NCBI GenBank assembly: GCA_000621985.1
Contig: JHWW01000015.1
Coordinates: 1-64,000 of the forward strand
Origin: Lachnospiraceae bacterium V9D3004
Lineage (GTDB): Bacteria > Bacillota > Clostridia > Lachnospirales > Lachnospiraceae
Length of the DNA: 64,000 nt
Reading direction: 5' to 3'
Shown: positions 17,452-26,614 of the stretch, piece after piece
How the letters are laid out: each line of letters opens with the position of its first letter
Numbering within the stretch: position 1 is the stretch's first letter
The notes under the pieces: generated by a model
What the model saw: only the letters and a program-made list of their open reading frames with translations
What the model was told of the DNA's origin: nothing
Databases searched by the model: none
Position numbers and translations under genes: made by a program

Positions 17452-17462
17452 TTTAATAAGCG

Positions 17463-17498
17463 GCAGGCATATTCACCCGGATATGCCTGCTTTGTATT
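17463..17498 (+). terminator. Intrinsic terminator
   Basis: A perfect ten-pair stem GCAGGCATAT/ATATGCCTGC with an eight-base loop is followed by TTTGTATT, twelve bases after the stop codon of the preceding gene. Confidence 0.8.
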
Positions 17499-17558
17499 AT
17501 TAACAACAAAGACATATACAGTCTTGTTGTATATAAATAATTCAGGAGGTAATATTCT

Positions 17559-19319
17559 ATGAAAAAGATTGCAACACATTTATTCGCACTTGCAATGCTT
17601 GTATGCAGTGTTATGATCACTTCCGCAGTTGTAAATGCTGCGCCTGTTACTCCCACAAGCGGTACAGGAGCAAGGGAGGATCCTTTTGTGATCTCACTTG
17701 CCGATTATGGTGATTATGAACATGCATCAACAGCATCATCCGATACTGCTTATTACTCTGTTACATTCGCAAAAGACGGTATCGTAACATTTAAAGGCGG
17801 AAGCATCTATGAAGGCAGCAGCTCAACAGGCGTCGGTGCTAATACACCTGTTACCGCTAATACTCCGATGGATATAAGAAATGCCGGTTCAAGAAGCCTT
17901 AGCATAAGCTTCAATGCAGCAAGCTCTTATACAACCAAAGAGACCGCTTATGACCTTTCAGCAGTTACAACCGCTCAGGCTGTATCCATTCCTCAGGGAG
18001 CCCAGGGTGAGAAAAACACATGGTTCAAGTTCAAGATAACAGAACCTTCAACGATCGAGTTCGAGCCATATGTTACAACCGCATATTACGGATTCTTAAA
18101 AGCTGATGGCACCACTTCGGCATTATCTGCTAAAAACTTCTACGATCCGGATGATTTCAGCAAGATCACATCTAACGGAACCATCAGTTTTACAGCTTTG
18201 GATCAGAATATATTCATTCCGACCAATACTTACAAAACTTCCTACAGTACAGATCATGCAATAGAAGACGGCAAAGCAAAACTTTCATTCTATGAAGCCG
18301 GAACATATTACATCTACGCAAGTGCAAGTTCTTCAGCAGACAGAGGTTTCAAGAGCTTTGTAGTGAGAAAATATAATCCTATCACAAGTGTTACTTTCTC
18401 CAAAGGTACTTCAATTAATATTGTTGAAGGCAGGGAAGGAACCAACGTGACCAATTACATTACAGGACTTGTTCCCGAGAATGCAGACGGTTTCCCGAAT
18501 CATATCGAATATGATACAACCAAGCTTCAGGTTACAGCAACCACCATCGGTGGCAGCGATAAACTGTCAGGTGTTGACCTTAAGGGAGCTTTCGGTAACG
18601 CTACCGTTACTGTTAAGGACGAGAGAGGCGAAAGTGTCGGAAGTTATACGATCAACAATACACCTAAGACAGTCGTTGATCTTGGCGGTGTGGGAACATG
18701 GAATTCCGCAACCGTACACATCGCAAGCGGCAACTCTCAGTCATCTGCTGATTCAATAAGAATATACATTAAGAATGGCAGCAGCTATAAGCTCTATAAG
18801 ACTTACACCTTCAAGGGCAACATCACCTGTGATTCCAAGATGGTTATCAAGAAGCTTAAAGCCAACAAAAAGTATTCGATCAAGCTTACAAACTATGATT
18901 CAAAATCAGGCGCAGAAAGCGCTATGAGTAAGGAATTCGTTATCGGTACAGCTCCTAACAAGAAACCTAAGATCAAGAGCGTTAAGAATATCAAGATCAA
19001 GAAGCAGACCGGAACTCTTATCCACAACTCCGGAAAGATCAACGAATACAGAACTCATTACACTTACTATGCTGCAAGCGGTAAGATAACAGTCGGCAAG
19101 ATCAAGGGTGCTTCATTATACGAATTCAATCTTTACGGAACAAGCTGCCCGAATTCTTCATCAAAGGCTTCAGGCGTCTACAGACTTGTAAAGGGCGGCA
19201 ACACCGCAGCATCCTGCAAGAAGACTCTTAAACTTCAGTGCCGTATATCAAAGAAGATCAACAATGACTTCACAGCATATGGTCCGTGGAGCAAGGTTAA
19301 GAAGGTTAAGATCAGATAA
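17559..19319 (+). CDS. Secreted protein with beta-rich repeats
   Basis: A protein of 586 residues with a signal peptide (1-29, MKKIATHLFALAMLVCSVMI, cut near VVNAA-P) and CAGGAGG before the start. The mature part is Ser/Thr/Gly-rich beta sequence: two related N-terminal modules (about 35-125 and 130-270, both with pattern aY.lsvtf.k.gi.tFk or NTWFKFKITEPSTIEFEPY), an Ig-like middle part, and a Fn3-like basic C-terminal region (about 370-586) with VVDLGGVGTWNSATVHIASG and KKLKANKKYSIKLTNYDSKSG. No catalytic motif is recognised and no sortase signal is present. It is probably a surface-layer or matrix protein. Confidence 0.8.
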   Translation: MKKIATHLFALAMLVCSVMITSAVVNAAPVTPTSGTGAREDPFVISLADYGDYEHASTASSDTAYYSVTFAKDGIVTFKGGSIYEGSSSTGVGANTPVTANTPMDIRNAGSRSLSISFNAASSYTTKETAYDLSAVTTAQAVSIPQGAQGEKNTWFKFKITEPSTIEFEPYVTTAYYGFLKADGTTSALSAKNFYDPDDFSKITSNGTISFTALDQNIFIPTNTYKTSYSTDHAIEDGKAKLSFYEAGTYYIYASASSSADRGFKSFVVRKYNPITSVTFSKGTSINIVEGREGTNVTNYITGLVPENADGFPNHIEYDTTKLQVTATTIGGSDKLSGVDLKGAFGNATVTVKDERGESVGSYTINNTPKTVVDLGGVGTWNSATVHIASGNSQSSADSIRIYIKNGSSYKLYKTYTFKGNITCDSKMVIKKLKANKKYSIKLTNYDSKSGAESAMSKEFVIGTAPNKKPKIKSVKNIKIKKQTGTLIHNSGKINEYRTHYTYYAASGKITVGKIKGASLYEFNLYGTSCPNSSSKASGVYRLVKGGNTAASCKKTLKLQCRISKKINNDFTAYGPWSKVKKVKIR

Positions 19320-19405
19320 TATCTGCACGACGACGAACGATAATATGAAATGTTCGCAAGCGCTAAGAACTATGGTGTAATTTTCAACTACAATAAAGAT
19401 ACACC

Positions 19406-19433
19406 CCCCCGGCGGTCATATGATCGCCGGGGG
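19406..19433. terminator. Convergent terminator
   Basis: CCCCCGGCG pairs with CGCCGGGGG around a nearly palindromic TCATATGA core. It lies between the plus-strand secreted protein and the minus-strand ATPase, and TTGTGGTTTT follows on the plus side. Confidence 0.7.
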
Positions 19434-19453
19434 TTGTGGTTTTCAGCAAATAA

Positions 19454-20680
19454 TCATATTATATTGCAAGGGATCAAACTGTTGTTTGCATCGAGCGGAA
19501 AAGGCTTTTCAACCATACAGATAATTCCTCCTTCTCCAATCTTCAGGGAACTCTTCTCAAGCAGCTGAAATGAGCTGATTGCCTTCTTCTCGGGATTAGT
19601 AGCCTTTTTTATCTCCAATGGATGAAGCATTCCATTTTCTTCCAAAACGATATCAATCTCTTTTTGATTTGTATCTCTGTAAAATGTCATATTAACTTTA
19701 CTCTTTGAATATGAATACATTCTTAAGAATTCCGCCACAATATAATTTTCAAAAAAATGTCCGCTTGCAGCTCCGTTCATCAATGTTTCCTTACTTGTCC
19801 ACATTGAAAGATATGCCAGAAGTCCTGTATCGCAGAAGTATAATTTTGGTGATTTTATCAGTCTTTTCAATTCATTATTCGAGAACGGTTCCATTAAATA
19901 TATAATTCCCATTGACTGAAGGATCTTTACCCATTCTTTTGCAGTTGGCACAGATACATTTCCCGCCTGGGCAATATCCGAATAATTGACAAGATTTCCG
20001 GCAAAAGCTGCACATGCACGAAGCACCTTTCTAAAACCTTCGGTATCACCTATACCGTTATCATCGACCGCATCCCTCATCAGATATGTCTCAATGTAAG
20101 ACTCATAGTACTCCAAGCGTTGTTCGTCTGTCATTCCCAAAGTACCCGGCATTCCGCCTTTCCATATATGAGTATACACATCATGTATATTATTATCAGG
20201 AAAGTTCTTCGCTCTTTCCGATAACGCATTATATGTAAACTCCATCTCTCCAAGTTCGCATTTTCCTTCTATCTCACGTTTGGATAGACTGAACATTTTT
20301 AAAATACATATACGACCTGTAAGGGAATCCCGTGCTTCCTTCAACAATTTTTTGCTTTCGGAACCCGTGAGCCAGAATAGACCGGTTTTATCAGATTCAT
20401 CACATAACATTTTAATATATTCAAAGAGTTCCGGCGCTTTCTGAACCTCGTCAATCAGGACAGGCGGCTTATATACCTGAAAAAAAAGACCCGGATCGCT
20501 CTTTGCCAGTTCACGATCTCTTGAATTATCAAGATTAACATAAGTTCTGTTCTCACCATCAGCCAGCTTTTTTAACATTGTAGACTTGCCGACCTGTCTG
20601 GCGCCTGTTACCATTACTGCTTTGAATACTGCATTCATGGTAAGAAACTTTCTTTCCAATTCTCTTTTTATATATTCCAT
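19454..20680 (-). CDS. DUF4143 AAA-type ATPase (first copy)
   Basis: A protein of 408 residues with an N-terminal AAA ATPase domain: Walker A in VTGARQVGKSTML, a Walker B-like PPVLIDEVQKAPELFEYIK and sensor WLTGSE. A central winged helix follows (about 230-260, NYSDIAQAGNVSVPTAKEWVKILQSMGIIYLMEPF). The C-terminal DUF4143 domain carries the nuclease-type signature D343-x12-E356-x-K358 (EIDIV...PLEIKK). Family members are widespread in Firmicutes and poorly understood. GGGAGG precedes the chosen ATG; an upstream in-frame ATG lacks a site. Its promoter is followed at once by a 30-bp palindrome, suggesting tight repression. A second copy of the family is at 25117. Confidence 0.88.
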   Translation of the reverse strand: MEYIKRELERKFLTMNAVFKAVMVTGARQVGKSTMLKKLADGENRTYVNLDNSRDRELAKSDPGLFFQVYKPPVLIDEVQKAPELFEYIKMLCDESDKTGLFWLTGSESKKLLKEARDSLTGRICILKMFSLSKREIEGKCELGEMEFTYNALSERAKNFPDNNIHDVYTHIWKGGMPGTLGMTDEQRLEYYESYIETYLMRDAVDDNGIGDTEGFRKVLRACAAFAGNLVNYSDIAQAGNVSVPTAKEWVKILQSMGIIYLMEPFSNNELKRLIKSPKLYFCDTGLLAYLSMWTSKETLMNGAASGHFFENYIVAEFLRMYSYSKSKVNMTFYRDTNQKEIDIVLEENGMLHPLEIKKATNPEKKAISSFQLLEKSSLKIGEGGIICMVEKPFPLDANNSLIPCNII

Positions 20681-20711
20681 AAACAACCCTCCCGACTCGA
20701 GCAAAAACCTA

Positions 20712-20772
20712 GTTTAATTTAAAGCATACTTTAAATTAAACTGATTATAACAATTCCAAGAGAAAAAATCAA
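20712..20772 (-). promoter_or_regulatory. Promoter plus 30-bp palindromic operator of the first DUF4143 gene
   Basis: On the minus strand TTGATT (20767-20772), 17 bases and TATAAT (20744-20749). Immediately downstream, GTTTAATTTAAAG and CTTTAAATTAAAC are perfect 13-base inverted repeats around CATA (20712-20741), covering the expected transcription start. Confidence 0.7.
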
Positions 20773-20837
20773 CCTTACCACATTTTTTCAAATATTTATA
20801 TAAATTAACAATATATTCAAGCCATATTGTTTATCTT

Positions 20838-21620
20838 CTACCACCCAAGCTCCATGAGCCAGTTATTCAACTTCCTCTCACGTTCCTTGTCGCTTACTGC
20901 CGGGTCGCGCCTGTTATCAAACTCACCCTTTATATTGCCGTCTACTATATACATTACGCGGGTGCAGAGACTTGCTACTCTCGCATCATGAGTTACCATC
21001 ATGATCGTTGTTCCTTCGTTGTTGAGCTTGACAAGCTCTTCCATAACTTCCATTGAAGACGTCCTGTTAAGTGCTCCTGTAGGCTCATCGGCGAACAGGA
21101 GCTTCGGCTTGTTGATCATGCTCCTGCATATGCAGGCACGCTGTAATTGTCCGCCCGACACTTCATTTATATCATTATCGGCAACCTCAATTATCCCAAG
21201 CTTACGCATAAGCTCTTCTGCCCGCTCGATCTTATCCTTCTTTGAACCGTCATCCTTCTTACTCTGCATTGCCGGAAGAACTATATTGTCAAGTATAGTC
21301 AGATTCTTCATCATGTACATCTGCTGGAATATGAAACCCATCTCGTCAAGCCTTAAGGCAGCCAGCTCATTTTTCGAAAGCTTCGCTATGTCACGGTCGT
21401 CAAACATTACCGTACCGCTTGTAATGTCATCCATTCCGGATATCGAATACAGAAGTGTTGACTTGCCGGAACCGGACGGGCCCATGATCGCAACCATCTC
21501 GCCCTCATTTACCGTGAAGTTAACGTTTTTCAGTACGTTGTTCTGTCTCTTGTTCAGTATAAATGTCTTGCAAAGGTCTTTGACCTCAAGGATGTTTTTA
21601 TGTGTTAAATTATTACTCAT
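20838..21620 (-). CDS. ABC exporter ATP-binding subunit (MacB/LolD type)
   Basis: A protein of 260 residues with Walker A GPSGSGKST, Q-loop in FIFQQMYMMKNLTILDNI, signature VSGGQLQRACICR, Walker B LLFADEPTGALN and switch His in MMVTHDARVASLC. This sequence pattern belongs to ATPases paired with FtsX-type permeases. The partner permease is upstream on the same strand, 208 bases away. That gap contains a long AT-rich leader with CTCCTC-type ribosome site just before the ATG, so the ATPase may have its own promoter. Likely substrates are lipoproteins, antimicrobial peptides or other cell-wall-active compounds; this is inferred from the class. Confidence 0.9.
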   Translation of the reverse strand: MSNNLTHKNILEVKDLCKTFILNKRQNNVLKNVNFTVNEGEMVAIMGPSGSGKSTLLYSISGMDDITSGTVMFDDRDIAKLSKNELAALRLDEMGFIFQQMYMMKNLTILDNIVLPAMQSKKDDGSKKDKIERAEELMRKLGIIEVADNDINEVSGGQLQRACICRSMINKPKLLFADEPTGALNRTSSMEVMEELVKLNNEGTTIMMVTHDARVASLCTRVMYIVDGNIKGEFDNRRDPAVSDKERERKLNNWLMELGW

Positions 21621-21828
21621 GATATCGTCCTCCTAATATATGTATGATTTTTGTTAATTTTACTGTTCCATGCCTTAATCCATAGCCGAATGGCTTCGTA
21701 TCTGTCACATCTTGGATGGATGGGTTATATCTTTTATTCATATACTCTGATTGTCTTAAATAATTGTCTTCGGCGTGCAGTATTGATCAATTCTATACTT
21801 CTTAAATCTTTTGTACATCTGAATATCC

Positions 21829-24195
21829 TTACTCTATATCTGCCGTATCCCTGCTTCTTATATTCTTCGTATACAGCGCCGTTTGGAATGCGACTATCAC
21901 TGTTGCAAGGAATATAATTCCCGGGTACATAAGGAATATCTGCAGCGGATCTATATTGTAACTGATACTGCGTGCACCCATCATTCCGAAGACGGGGTTG
22001 ATGCACAGATGTGTCATCGGGATCGATATGCATGCGGCCAGTATAACCGATATCAGCGATACAAGTCCGAACCTGTACACATGCCACATTATTACATTTC
22101 TGTCGGAAAAACCGATCGCCTTGAGAATTGCTATCTGGCTCTTCTCATCCGCAACGAACGACCTCTCTACAAGTATCGTCACAAGTAGCACCACTACAAA
22201 TGTTATGCCAAGCAGCATATACTGAACGCCTACCATCGTATCGACAACCTGAAGGCAGTCTATGCAGAATTCCGTAGCAGTCTTAACATCTTCGGTATTA
22301 TATAATTTCTTGATTCTCTCTTTGCGATCCTCCATCTCTTTTTCCGAGGGAGCATCGGTGAAGTCTATCTGCGTATCAAACATACTGGAAACATAAGAAA
22401 AATCCGTTGGTGCATCTTCATGAAGTCTTATTATATCTCCAAGCTGATTCATAGTCTGAAAATACGCTGTTACAATACACTCGAGGGTCTCACTTCCAAA
22501 ATCGATCTTTATCTTATCACCTATCTTTGCTCCTATCTTTTCCGATATCTGAGGAGTGACAGCCACTTCATGTTTGTTCTTTGGAATCTCACCTTCCAGA
22601 TATTCATAATCTTCAGATCTGGTATTAATTCCCTGTTCACATGTGAGCTTGTAAGTGTTTCCGTTCGAATTGATCATATATTTGTACTGCATCTTTTTAC
22701 ATGCCTTCGCAGGCATTCCGTTGTCTGTGAGCTTCTTTGCGATTCCATCGATATATTCCGTCATTTCCTCTTTGGTACCGCTGTTCATATATTTCATTGC
22801 ATTTGCAGAATCATCCAGATACAGATCACTCTCGGTCACAAACGTTCCGATAAGATTGGGACTTCTCATTGTTGACGTTGTATTTACCATAATAAGGACG
22901 AATAATGTACATATGAAAAATGGTATGATGACCGTCAGAAAACGCCTCGGGCTACTTATAAAATCGTTGATCGCAAGATACAGATCAGTTCCCGCATGAC
23001 TTTTCCCGATCCTGTACACCGACTTCTTCCTGAATCTCTCACCGGTCTGTCCCGAACGAACCGCATCTACCGGTGAATAACGTTTAACTCTGCCGGTACA
23101 TTTATATGCGAATAATATAATTATTATAATAACAAGAAATGATCCGATCACATTAAGAATATAACCGCCATTATTGCCAAGCACCATATTCTTACTCACA
23201 GACGAAAGCAGCATGTCCCCGAATGGTATACTGATCACAAATCCGATCGCAGCACCGATTATGGCAAGGATGAGATATTTTACTATGTACAGACTCCTGA
23301 TCTTAGTATTACTGATGCCGATAGCCTTCATAACACCTATTTCCCTGAATTCTTCGGTTATTGTGAATGATATTGAGAATTTCAGAACCACAAATGACAC
23401 GATCATAAGACAGACGCTCATTATCAGCATCACGAACGCTACTATCATATCCATGACGTAGCACATTTTTATTGTGCCTTTGGAGCCGTCGAATGCTATT
23501 CCCCTGGCAGAAGATAATGCAGCTGATACCGCTGCAGTATCGGAAGACGTTATATAACATATCTGTCCCTGAAAATGTTCCTTCAGATATTCATCGGCAA
23601 GAAACTTATTCATATCCGCATCATTTAACAAAAAGCGATTGTTGCCCATGAAGTCGGAACCGAGAAGCGCGTCCTTTGCCTTGCCATCAAGTATAAGTGT
23701 CATGTCAACATCATTATGCTTGATCCTTATCTTATCTCCCGGTTCAAGGTCATTATTATCCATGAATTGTCCCGATACGTACACGTGACCTTCTTCTACA
23801 GAACTGATAACATTATTATCCTTGTCAAAGTACGATATTGCAGCCTTATCAATCGGCTGGAATATTGCAGCGTTCTTCGTCTTGATTATCTCTCCGTCTT
23901 CATTTCTTACAGTCTCATTGGAACCATACATGATATTCTCCAGACGATAATCACTGACAGCAGGCTCGGATTTAAGTACGTCATCAAGTGCACCTATAAC
24001 GTCATCTCCCATAGTAATGATAACGTAGTCTCCGATTCCTGCCTGATCAAGATAATAATCCGTGCCGTTTGCCACGGTGATCACATTGTTGATCCCGCTT
24101 GCAACGAACATCGAAGCAAGTATCACGAACAGAAGCAGTATGCAGTTCATAGTTTTCTTGCGTCTGAGATCTTTTTTTAAGATTCTAAGAAACAT
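21829..24195 (-). CDS. FtsX/MacB-type ABC transporter permease
   Basis: A protein of 788 residues. One N-terminal membrane segment (about 16-38), a large external domain (about 40-245), three segments (about 255-395, including REIGVMKAIGISNTKIRSLYIVKYLILAIIGA), another segment near 430, a second external domain, and three final segments (with DEKSQIAILKAIGFSDRNVIMWHVYRFGLVSLIS). The two EIgvmKAIG/QIAILKAIG boxes identify two FtsX domains. It works with the ATPase downstream. AGAGGAG precedes the start, and an inverted repeat upstream ends inside that site. The two-component system at 38.6-40.5 kb is not adjacent, so no link is claimed. Confidence 0.9.
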   Translation of the reverse strand: MFLRILKKDLRRKKTMNCILLLFVILASMFVASGINNVITVANGTDYYLDQAGIGDYVIITMGDDVIGALDDVLKSEPAVSDYRLENIMYGSNETVRNEDGEIIKTKNAAIFQPIDKAAISYFDKDNNVISSVEEGHVYVSGQFMDNNDLEPGDKIRIKHNDVDMTLILDGKAKDALLGSDFMGNNRFLLNDADMNKFLADEYLKEHFQGQICYITSSDTAAVSAALSSARGIAFDGSKGTIKMCYVMDMIVAFVMLIMSVCLMIVSFVVLKFSISFTITEEFREIGVMKAIGISNTKIRSLYIVKYLILAIIGAAIGFVISIPFGDMLLSSVSKNMVLGNNGGYILNVIGSFLVIIIIILFAYKCTGRVKRYSPVDAVRSGQTGERFRKKSVYRIGKSHAGTDLYLAINDFISSPRRFLTVIIPFFICTLFVLIMVNTTSTMRSPNLIGTFVTESDLYLDDSANAMKYMNSGTKEEMTEYIDGIAKKLTDNGMPAKACKKMQYKYMINSNGNTYKLTCEQGINTRSEDYEYLEGEIPKNKHEVAVTPQISEKIGAKIGDKIKIDFGSETLECIVTAYFQTMNQLGDIIRLHEDAPTDFSYVSSMFDTQIDFTDAPSEKEMEDRKERIKKLYNTEDVKTATEFCIDCLQVVDTMVGVQYMLLGITFVVVLLVTILVERSFVADEKSQIAILKAIGFSDRNVIMWHVYRFGLVSLISVILAACISIPMTHLCINPVFGMMGARSISYNIDPLQIFLMYPGIIFLATVIVAFQTALYTKNIRSRDTADIE

Positions 24196-24206
24196 AACAA
24201 AAACTC

Positions 24207-24247
24207 CTCTCGTATGCAGTACTTTGTACAGTAACAGTATACGAGAG
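24207..24247 (-). promoter_or_regulatory. Inverted repeat overlapping the ribosome site of the ABC permease
   Basis: CTCTCGTAT and ATACGAGAG are exact nine-base inverted repeats. On the minus strand the second arm runs into GAGAGGAG, the permease ribosome site. Between the arms lies GTAC-TTT-GTAC, itself symmetric. It could be a repressor operator or an mRNA hairpin masking the ribosome site. Confidence 0.55.
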
Positions 24248-24264
24248 AAGTTATTAAATAATCA

Positions 24265-24996
24265 TTAAATGCGGCGACGCCTTCTGCGTCTGCCCTTACG
24301 CCCTGTATTTTTCTTGAATTGCTCCCTCAGTTCGTCTCTTCTTGCGGCAAGCTCCACCCACTTGGCAGGGTCGGTCTCTGTCTCAAGCTGCTTCGCAAGC
24401 TCGCTCTTACGGTATTCGGTAAGCTCATCAGCAATCGTAGTATAATCACGTTCGAACAAACAGTCACAGAACTGCCTCTTAAGTACATCCTCTTCAATCT
24501 TTCCCTTTTCCATGAACTCTATGATCTTACCTGCCACGAATGCCCTGCTCTTATCCTTATACTTAGGCATATTATTAAGCTGTTGAATTGCTGCAAGCTC
24601 CGGACGCCACAATAATTCAAGCTTATTCTTCCATGTCACCTTGGGATTAAGTCCGGGCTTCCTAAGCTCATAGATATCAAACTCATCGTCAATCAATTCA
24701 ACGGATATGACGCCCCAGTATTCCGGCACATGCTCCCTTACATGAAGTGCGTGGGTCGAACCGACAACAACGTAATTATGATCAAAATACTTATCATAAT
24801 CCTTTACCTGCCCCGCAAGTCTGGCATAAGTATCCGCGTCACTTTTTATCTCTATTCCATATATAGCATCTTCCGTTACCATAACAATATCCGCCCTTGA
24901 TCTTCCTATATTAAGTTCTTCCAATATACGATTCTTGGCATATATCTCATCAAGGTGATCAAATAAGGGTTCACGTATATCGCTGTCTTTCAGCAT
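24265..24996 (-). CDS. sce7726-family PD-(D/E)XK nuclease-fold protein
   Basis: A protein of 243 residues. The N-terminal half fits the sce7726 family: IREPLFDHLDEIYAKNRILEELNIGRSRADIVMVTEDAIYGIEIKSDADTYARLAGQ, with D36-x12-E49-x-K51, the metal and catalytic pattern of PD-(D/E)XK nucleases. Then VVVGSTH and a helical C-terminal region. The last residues are extremely basic (GRKGRRRRRRRI), suggesting nucleic-acid contact. AGAGGTG lies just before the ATG. It sits between an ABC permease and a second DUF4143 ATPase. Family function is not known; nuclease activity is inferred from the motif alone. Confidence 0.85.
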   Translation of the reverse strand: MLKDSDIREPLFDHLDEIYAKNRILEELNIGRSRADIVMVTEDAIYGIEIKSDADTYARLAGQVKDYDKYFDHNYVVVGSTHALHVREHVPEYWGVISVELIDDEFDIYELRKPGLNPKVTWKNKLELLWRPELAAIQQLNNMPKYKDKSRAFVAGKIIEFMEKGKIEEDVLKRQFCDCLFERDYTTIADELTEYRKSELAKQLETETDPAKWVELAARRDELREQFKKNTGRKGRRRRRRRI

Positions 24997-25022
24997 ATGT
25001 GCACCTCTTTTATAACAACAGT

Positions 25023-25086
25023 CATTGTAATAACTCCATTTCCTATATTTGCCTTATAGTATATACAGCAATTACAATGTGGTCAA
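25023..25086 (-). promoter_or_regulatory. Promoter and inverted repeat of the sce7726 gene
   Basis: On the minus strand TTGACC (25081-25086), 17 bases, TATACT (25058-25063). Inverted repeats CATTGTAAT (25023-25031) and ATTACAATG (25071-25079) lie near the ribosome site and in the promoter spacer, consistent with repressor binding or looping. Confidence 0.55.
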
Positions 25087-25116
25087 TTATTTCAATCACA
25101 TAATTTTATTACGCTT

Positions 25117-26421
25117 CTAGATAAACGAAACCATATACAACGGCAATGTGATAATGCCGTCAGCGTTTTCGCCAATATTGCCATCCACGAATTTATATGC
25201 ATAAGCAATATCTTTTTTCTGCATTATGGACGCAAGTGAATTAGCTCGTGTATTACCGCTCTTAACCTCAATCGGGACAACCTGACCATCCTTTTGTATT
25301 ATGAAATCCAGTTCTTTTTTTGTTGTCACATTTTTATAAAAATATAAATCATATCCCTTTTTATATAATGCATCGGCAACCGCACATTCATATATGCCTC
25401 CCTTTGTATTGCCTGCCAAAGTATTTTCAACTATATGCTGTTTTAAGGACAGATCCTTCATTGCTATCAAAAGTGACATGTCCGTCGTGTATGCCCTGAA
25501 AAAATCATCTCTTGAATAATCATCAAGATCATATCTGATGTCTGTTACATCCCTGCACATATGCACTATATCGGCACGCAGTAACCATTCTATGCTCGAA
25601 TAATACTTCTGAGCTCTGGCGCCATGTTCGATCTCTTTATATTGAAATTTATGATTTTCCTTATCCAACAGCTGTTTAGCCAGAGTAAGATAACATTTCT
25701 CAGCCTTCACCTTTTCTTCGGCAGTTGCGTAATGAGCAATATCATACTGATACCCCTGAAGAAGATTTCTTTGTATGACATCCACTTCCCTGTAATCTTT
25801 AGTATCGATATATTTTTGCACAACCTCAGGCATCCCGCCAATTGCAATATAATGCCTGTAATAATTCATCATCTGGTTATTGATCGCATCCGGTATCACT
25901 TTCTTCTCTTCAAGAAATGAACGGAGAGATTCTATCATTTCATCAGTAACACCCATTCCCCAGAGGAATTCTTCAAAATCAAGTCCATACATCTTTTTGT
26001 AATCAACATAACCCACCGGATAAGACGAGGCACGCTTATAATCGATACCCAATAGTGAACCTGATACTATCACGTCATACCGGTTGTCAACAGCCCAAAA
26101 CTTAAGCGATGTAACTGCCTCTTCACACTCCTGTATCTCATCGAGAAATATTAGCGTTTTTTCAGGTGTGATCTTCTTTTCGGGAAAACGGAAACGCATT
26201 GCCATAACCATATTATCTACTGTAAGATCTCCCGAAAATATCTCTCTGGCCGAAAGCATCTGCTTAAAATTTATCTCAACGATCTCTTCATAACATTCTT
26301 CAGCAAAACGTTCTATTATATACGTTTTCCCTGTCTGCCTTGCACCCTGAACAACAAGACATTTTTTATTTTTTATTTCCTTCCATCTTTTCAGGTAGTC
26401 TGTCATCTTTCTCTTTAACAC
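25117..26421 (-). CDS. DUF4143 AAA-type ATPase (second copy)
   Basis: A protein of 434 residues. Walker A in VVQGARQTGKTYIIERFAEE, Walker B in TLIFLDEIQECEEAVTSLKFW, sensor IVSGSLLGIDY, then a middle helical region and a C-terminal DUF4143 domain with D372-x12-E385-x-K387 (ELDFIIQKDGQVVPIEVKSG). The start is probably GTG, since GAGGTG lies five bases before it and the next ATG (five codons in) has no site. The promoter region carries three good copies and one weak copy of a TAAAATGTTGA motif. It differs greatly in sequence from the first copy at 19454, so this is not a recent duplication. Confidence 0.88.
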   Translation of the reverse strand: MLKRKMTDYLKRWKEIKNKKCLVVQGARQTGKTYIIERFAEECYEEIVEINFKQMLSAREIFSGDLTVDNMVMAMRFRFPEKKITPEKTLIFLDEIQECEEAVTSLKFWAVDNRYDVIVSGSLLGIDYKRASSYPVGYVDYKKMYGLDFEEFLWGMGVTDEMIESLRSFLEEKKVIPDAINNQMMNYYRHYIAIGGMPEVVQKYIDTKDYREVDVIQRNLLQGYQYDIAHYATAEEKVKAEKCYLTLAKQLLDKENHKFQYKEIEHGARAQKYYSSIEWLLRADIVHMCRDVTDIRYDLDDYSRDDFFRAYTTDMSLLIAMKDLSLKQHIVENTLAGNTKGGIYECAVADALYKKGYDLYFYKNVTTKKELDFIIQKDGQVVPIEVKSGNTRANSLASIMQKKDIAYAYKFVDGNIGENADGIITLPLYMVSFI

Positions 26422-26429
26422 GCAATCAC

Positions 26430-26550
26430 CTCATCTACATTTTCAAAACACATCGCATGCCTATAATCAACATTTTATAAACTAATAATAATAATGTCGT
26501 CAACATTTTAGACAAAATAAATGTACGTTCAATCAACATTTTAGATGATT
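26430..26550 (-). promoter_or_regulatory. Promoter with repeated TAAAATGTTGA sites
   Basis: On the minus strand TTGACG (26498-26503), 18 bases, TATAAA (26474-26479). The word TAAAATGTTGA recurs at 26531-26543, 26500-26511 (over the -35) and 26467-26478 (over the -10), with a weaker AAAATGTAGATGA over the ribosome site (about 26433-26444). Confidence 0.7.
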
Positions 26551-26614
26551 ATATCACATGATGATATATTGGTCAAAGGTGAGTGATTTTACTGATCTTA
26601 TGCGAATCCCCTCA

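Noticed and set aside
20838-24195. A Bce-type antimicrobial peptide module with the two-component system at 38.6-40.5 kb
   Set aside because: The genes are about 15 kb apart, and the permease has two FtsX domains in MacB style rather than the Bce architecture.
19454-26421. A known restriction-modification, toxin-antitoxin or retron system
   Set aside because: No methyltransferase, reverse transcriptase, small toxin/antitoxin pair or specificity subunit is present; only ATPases, a nuclease-fold protein and an exporter.
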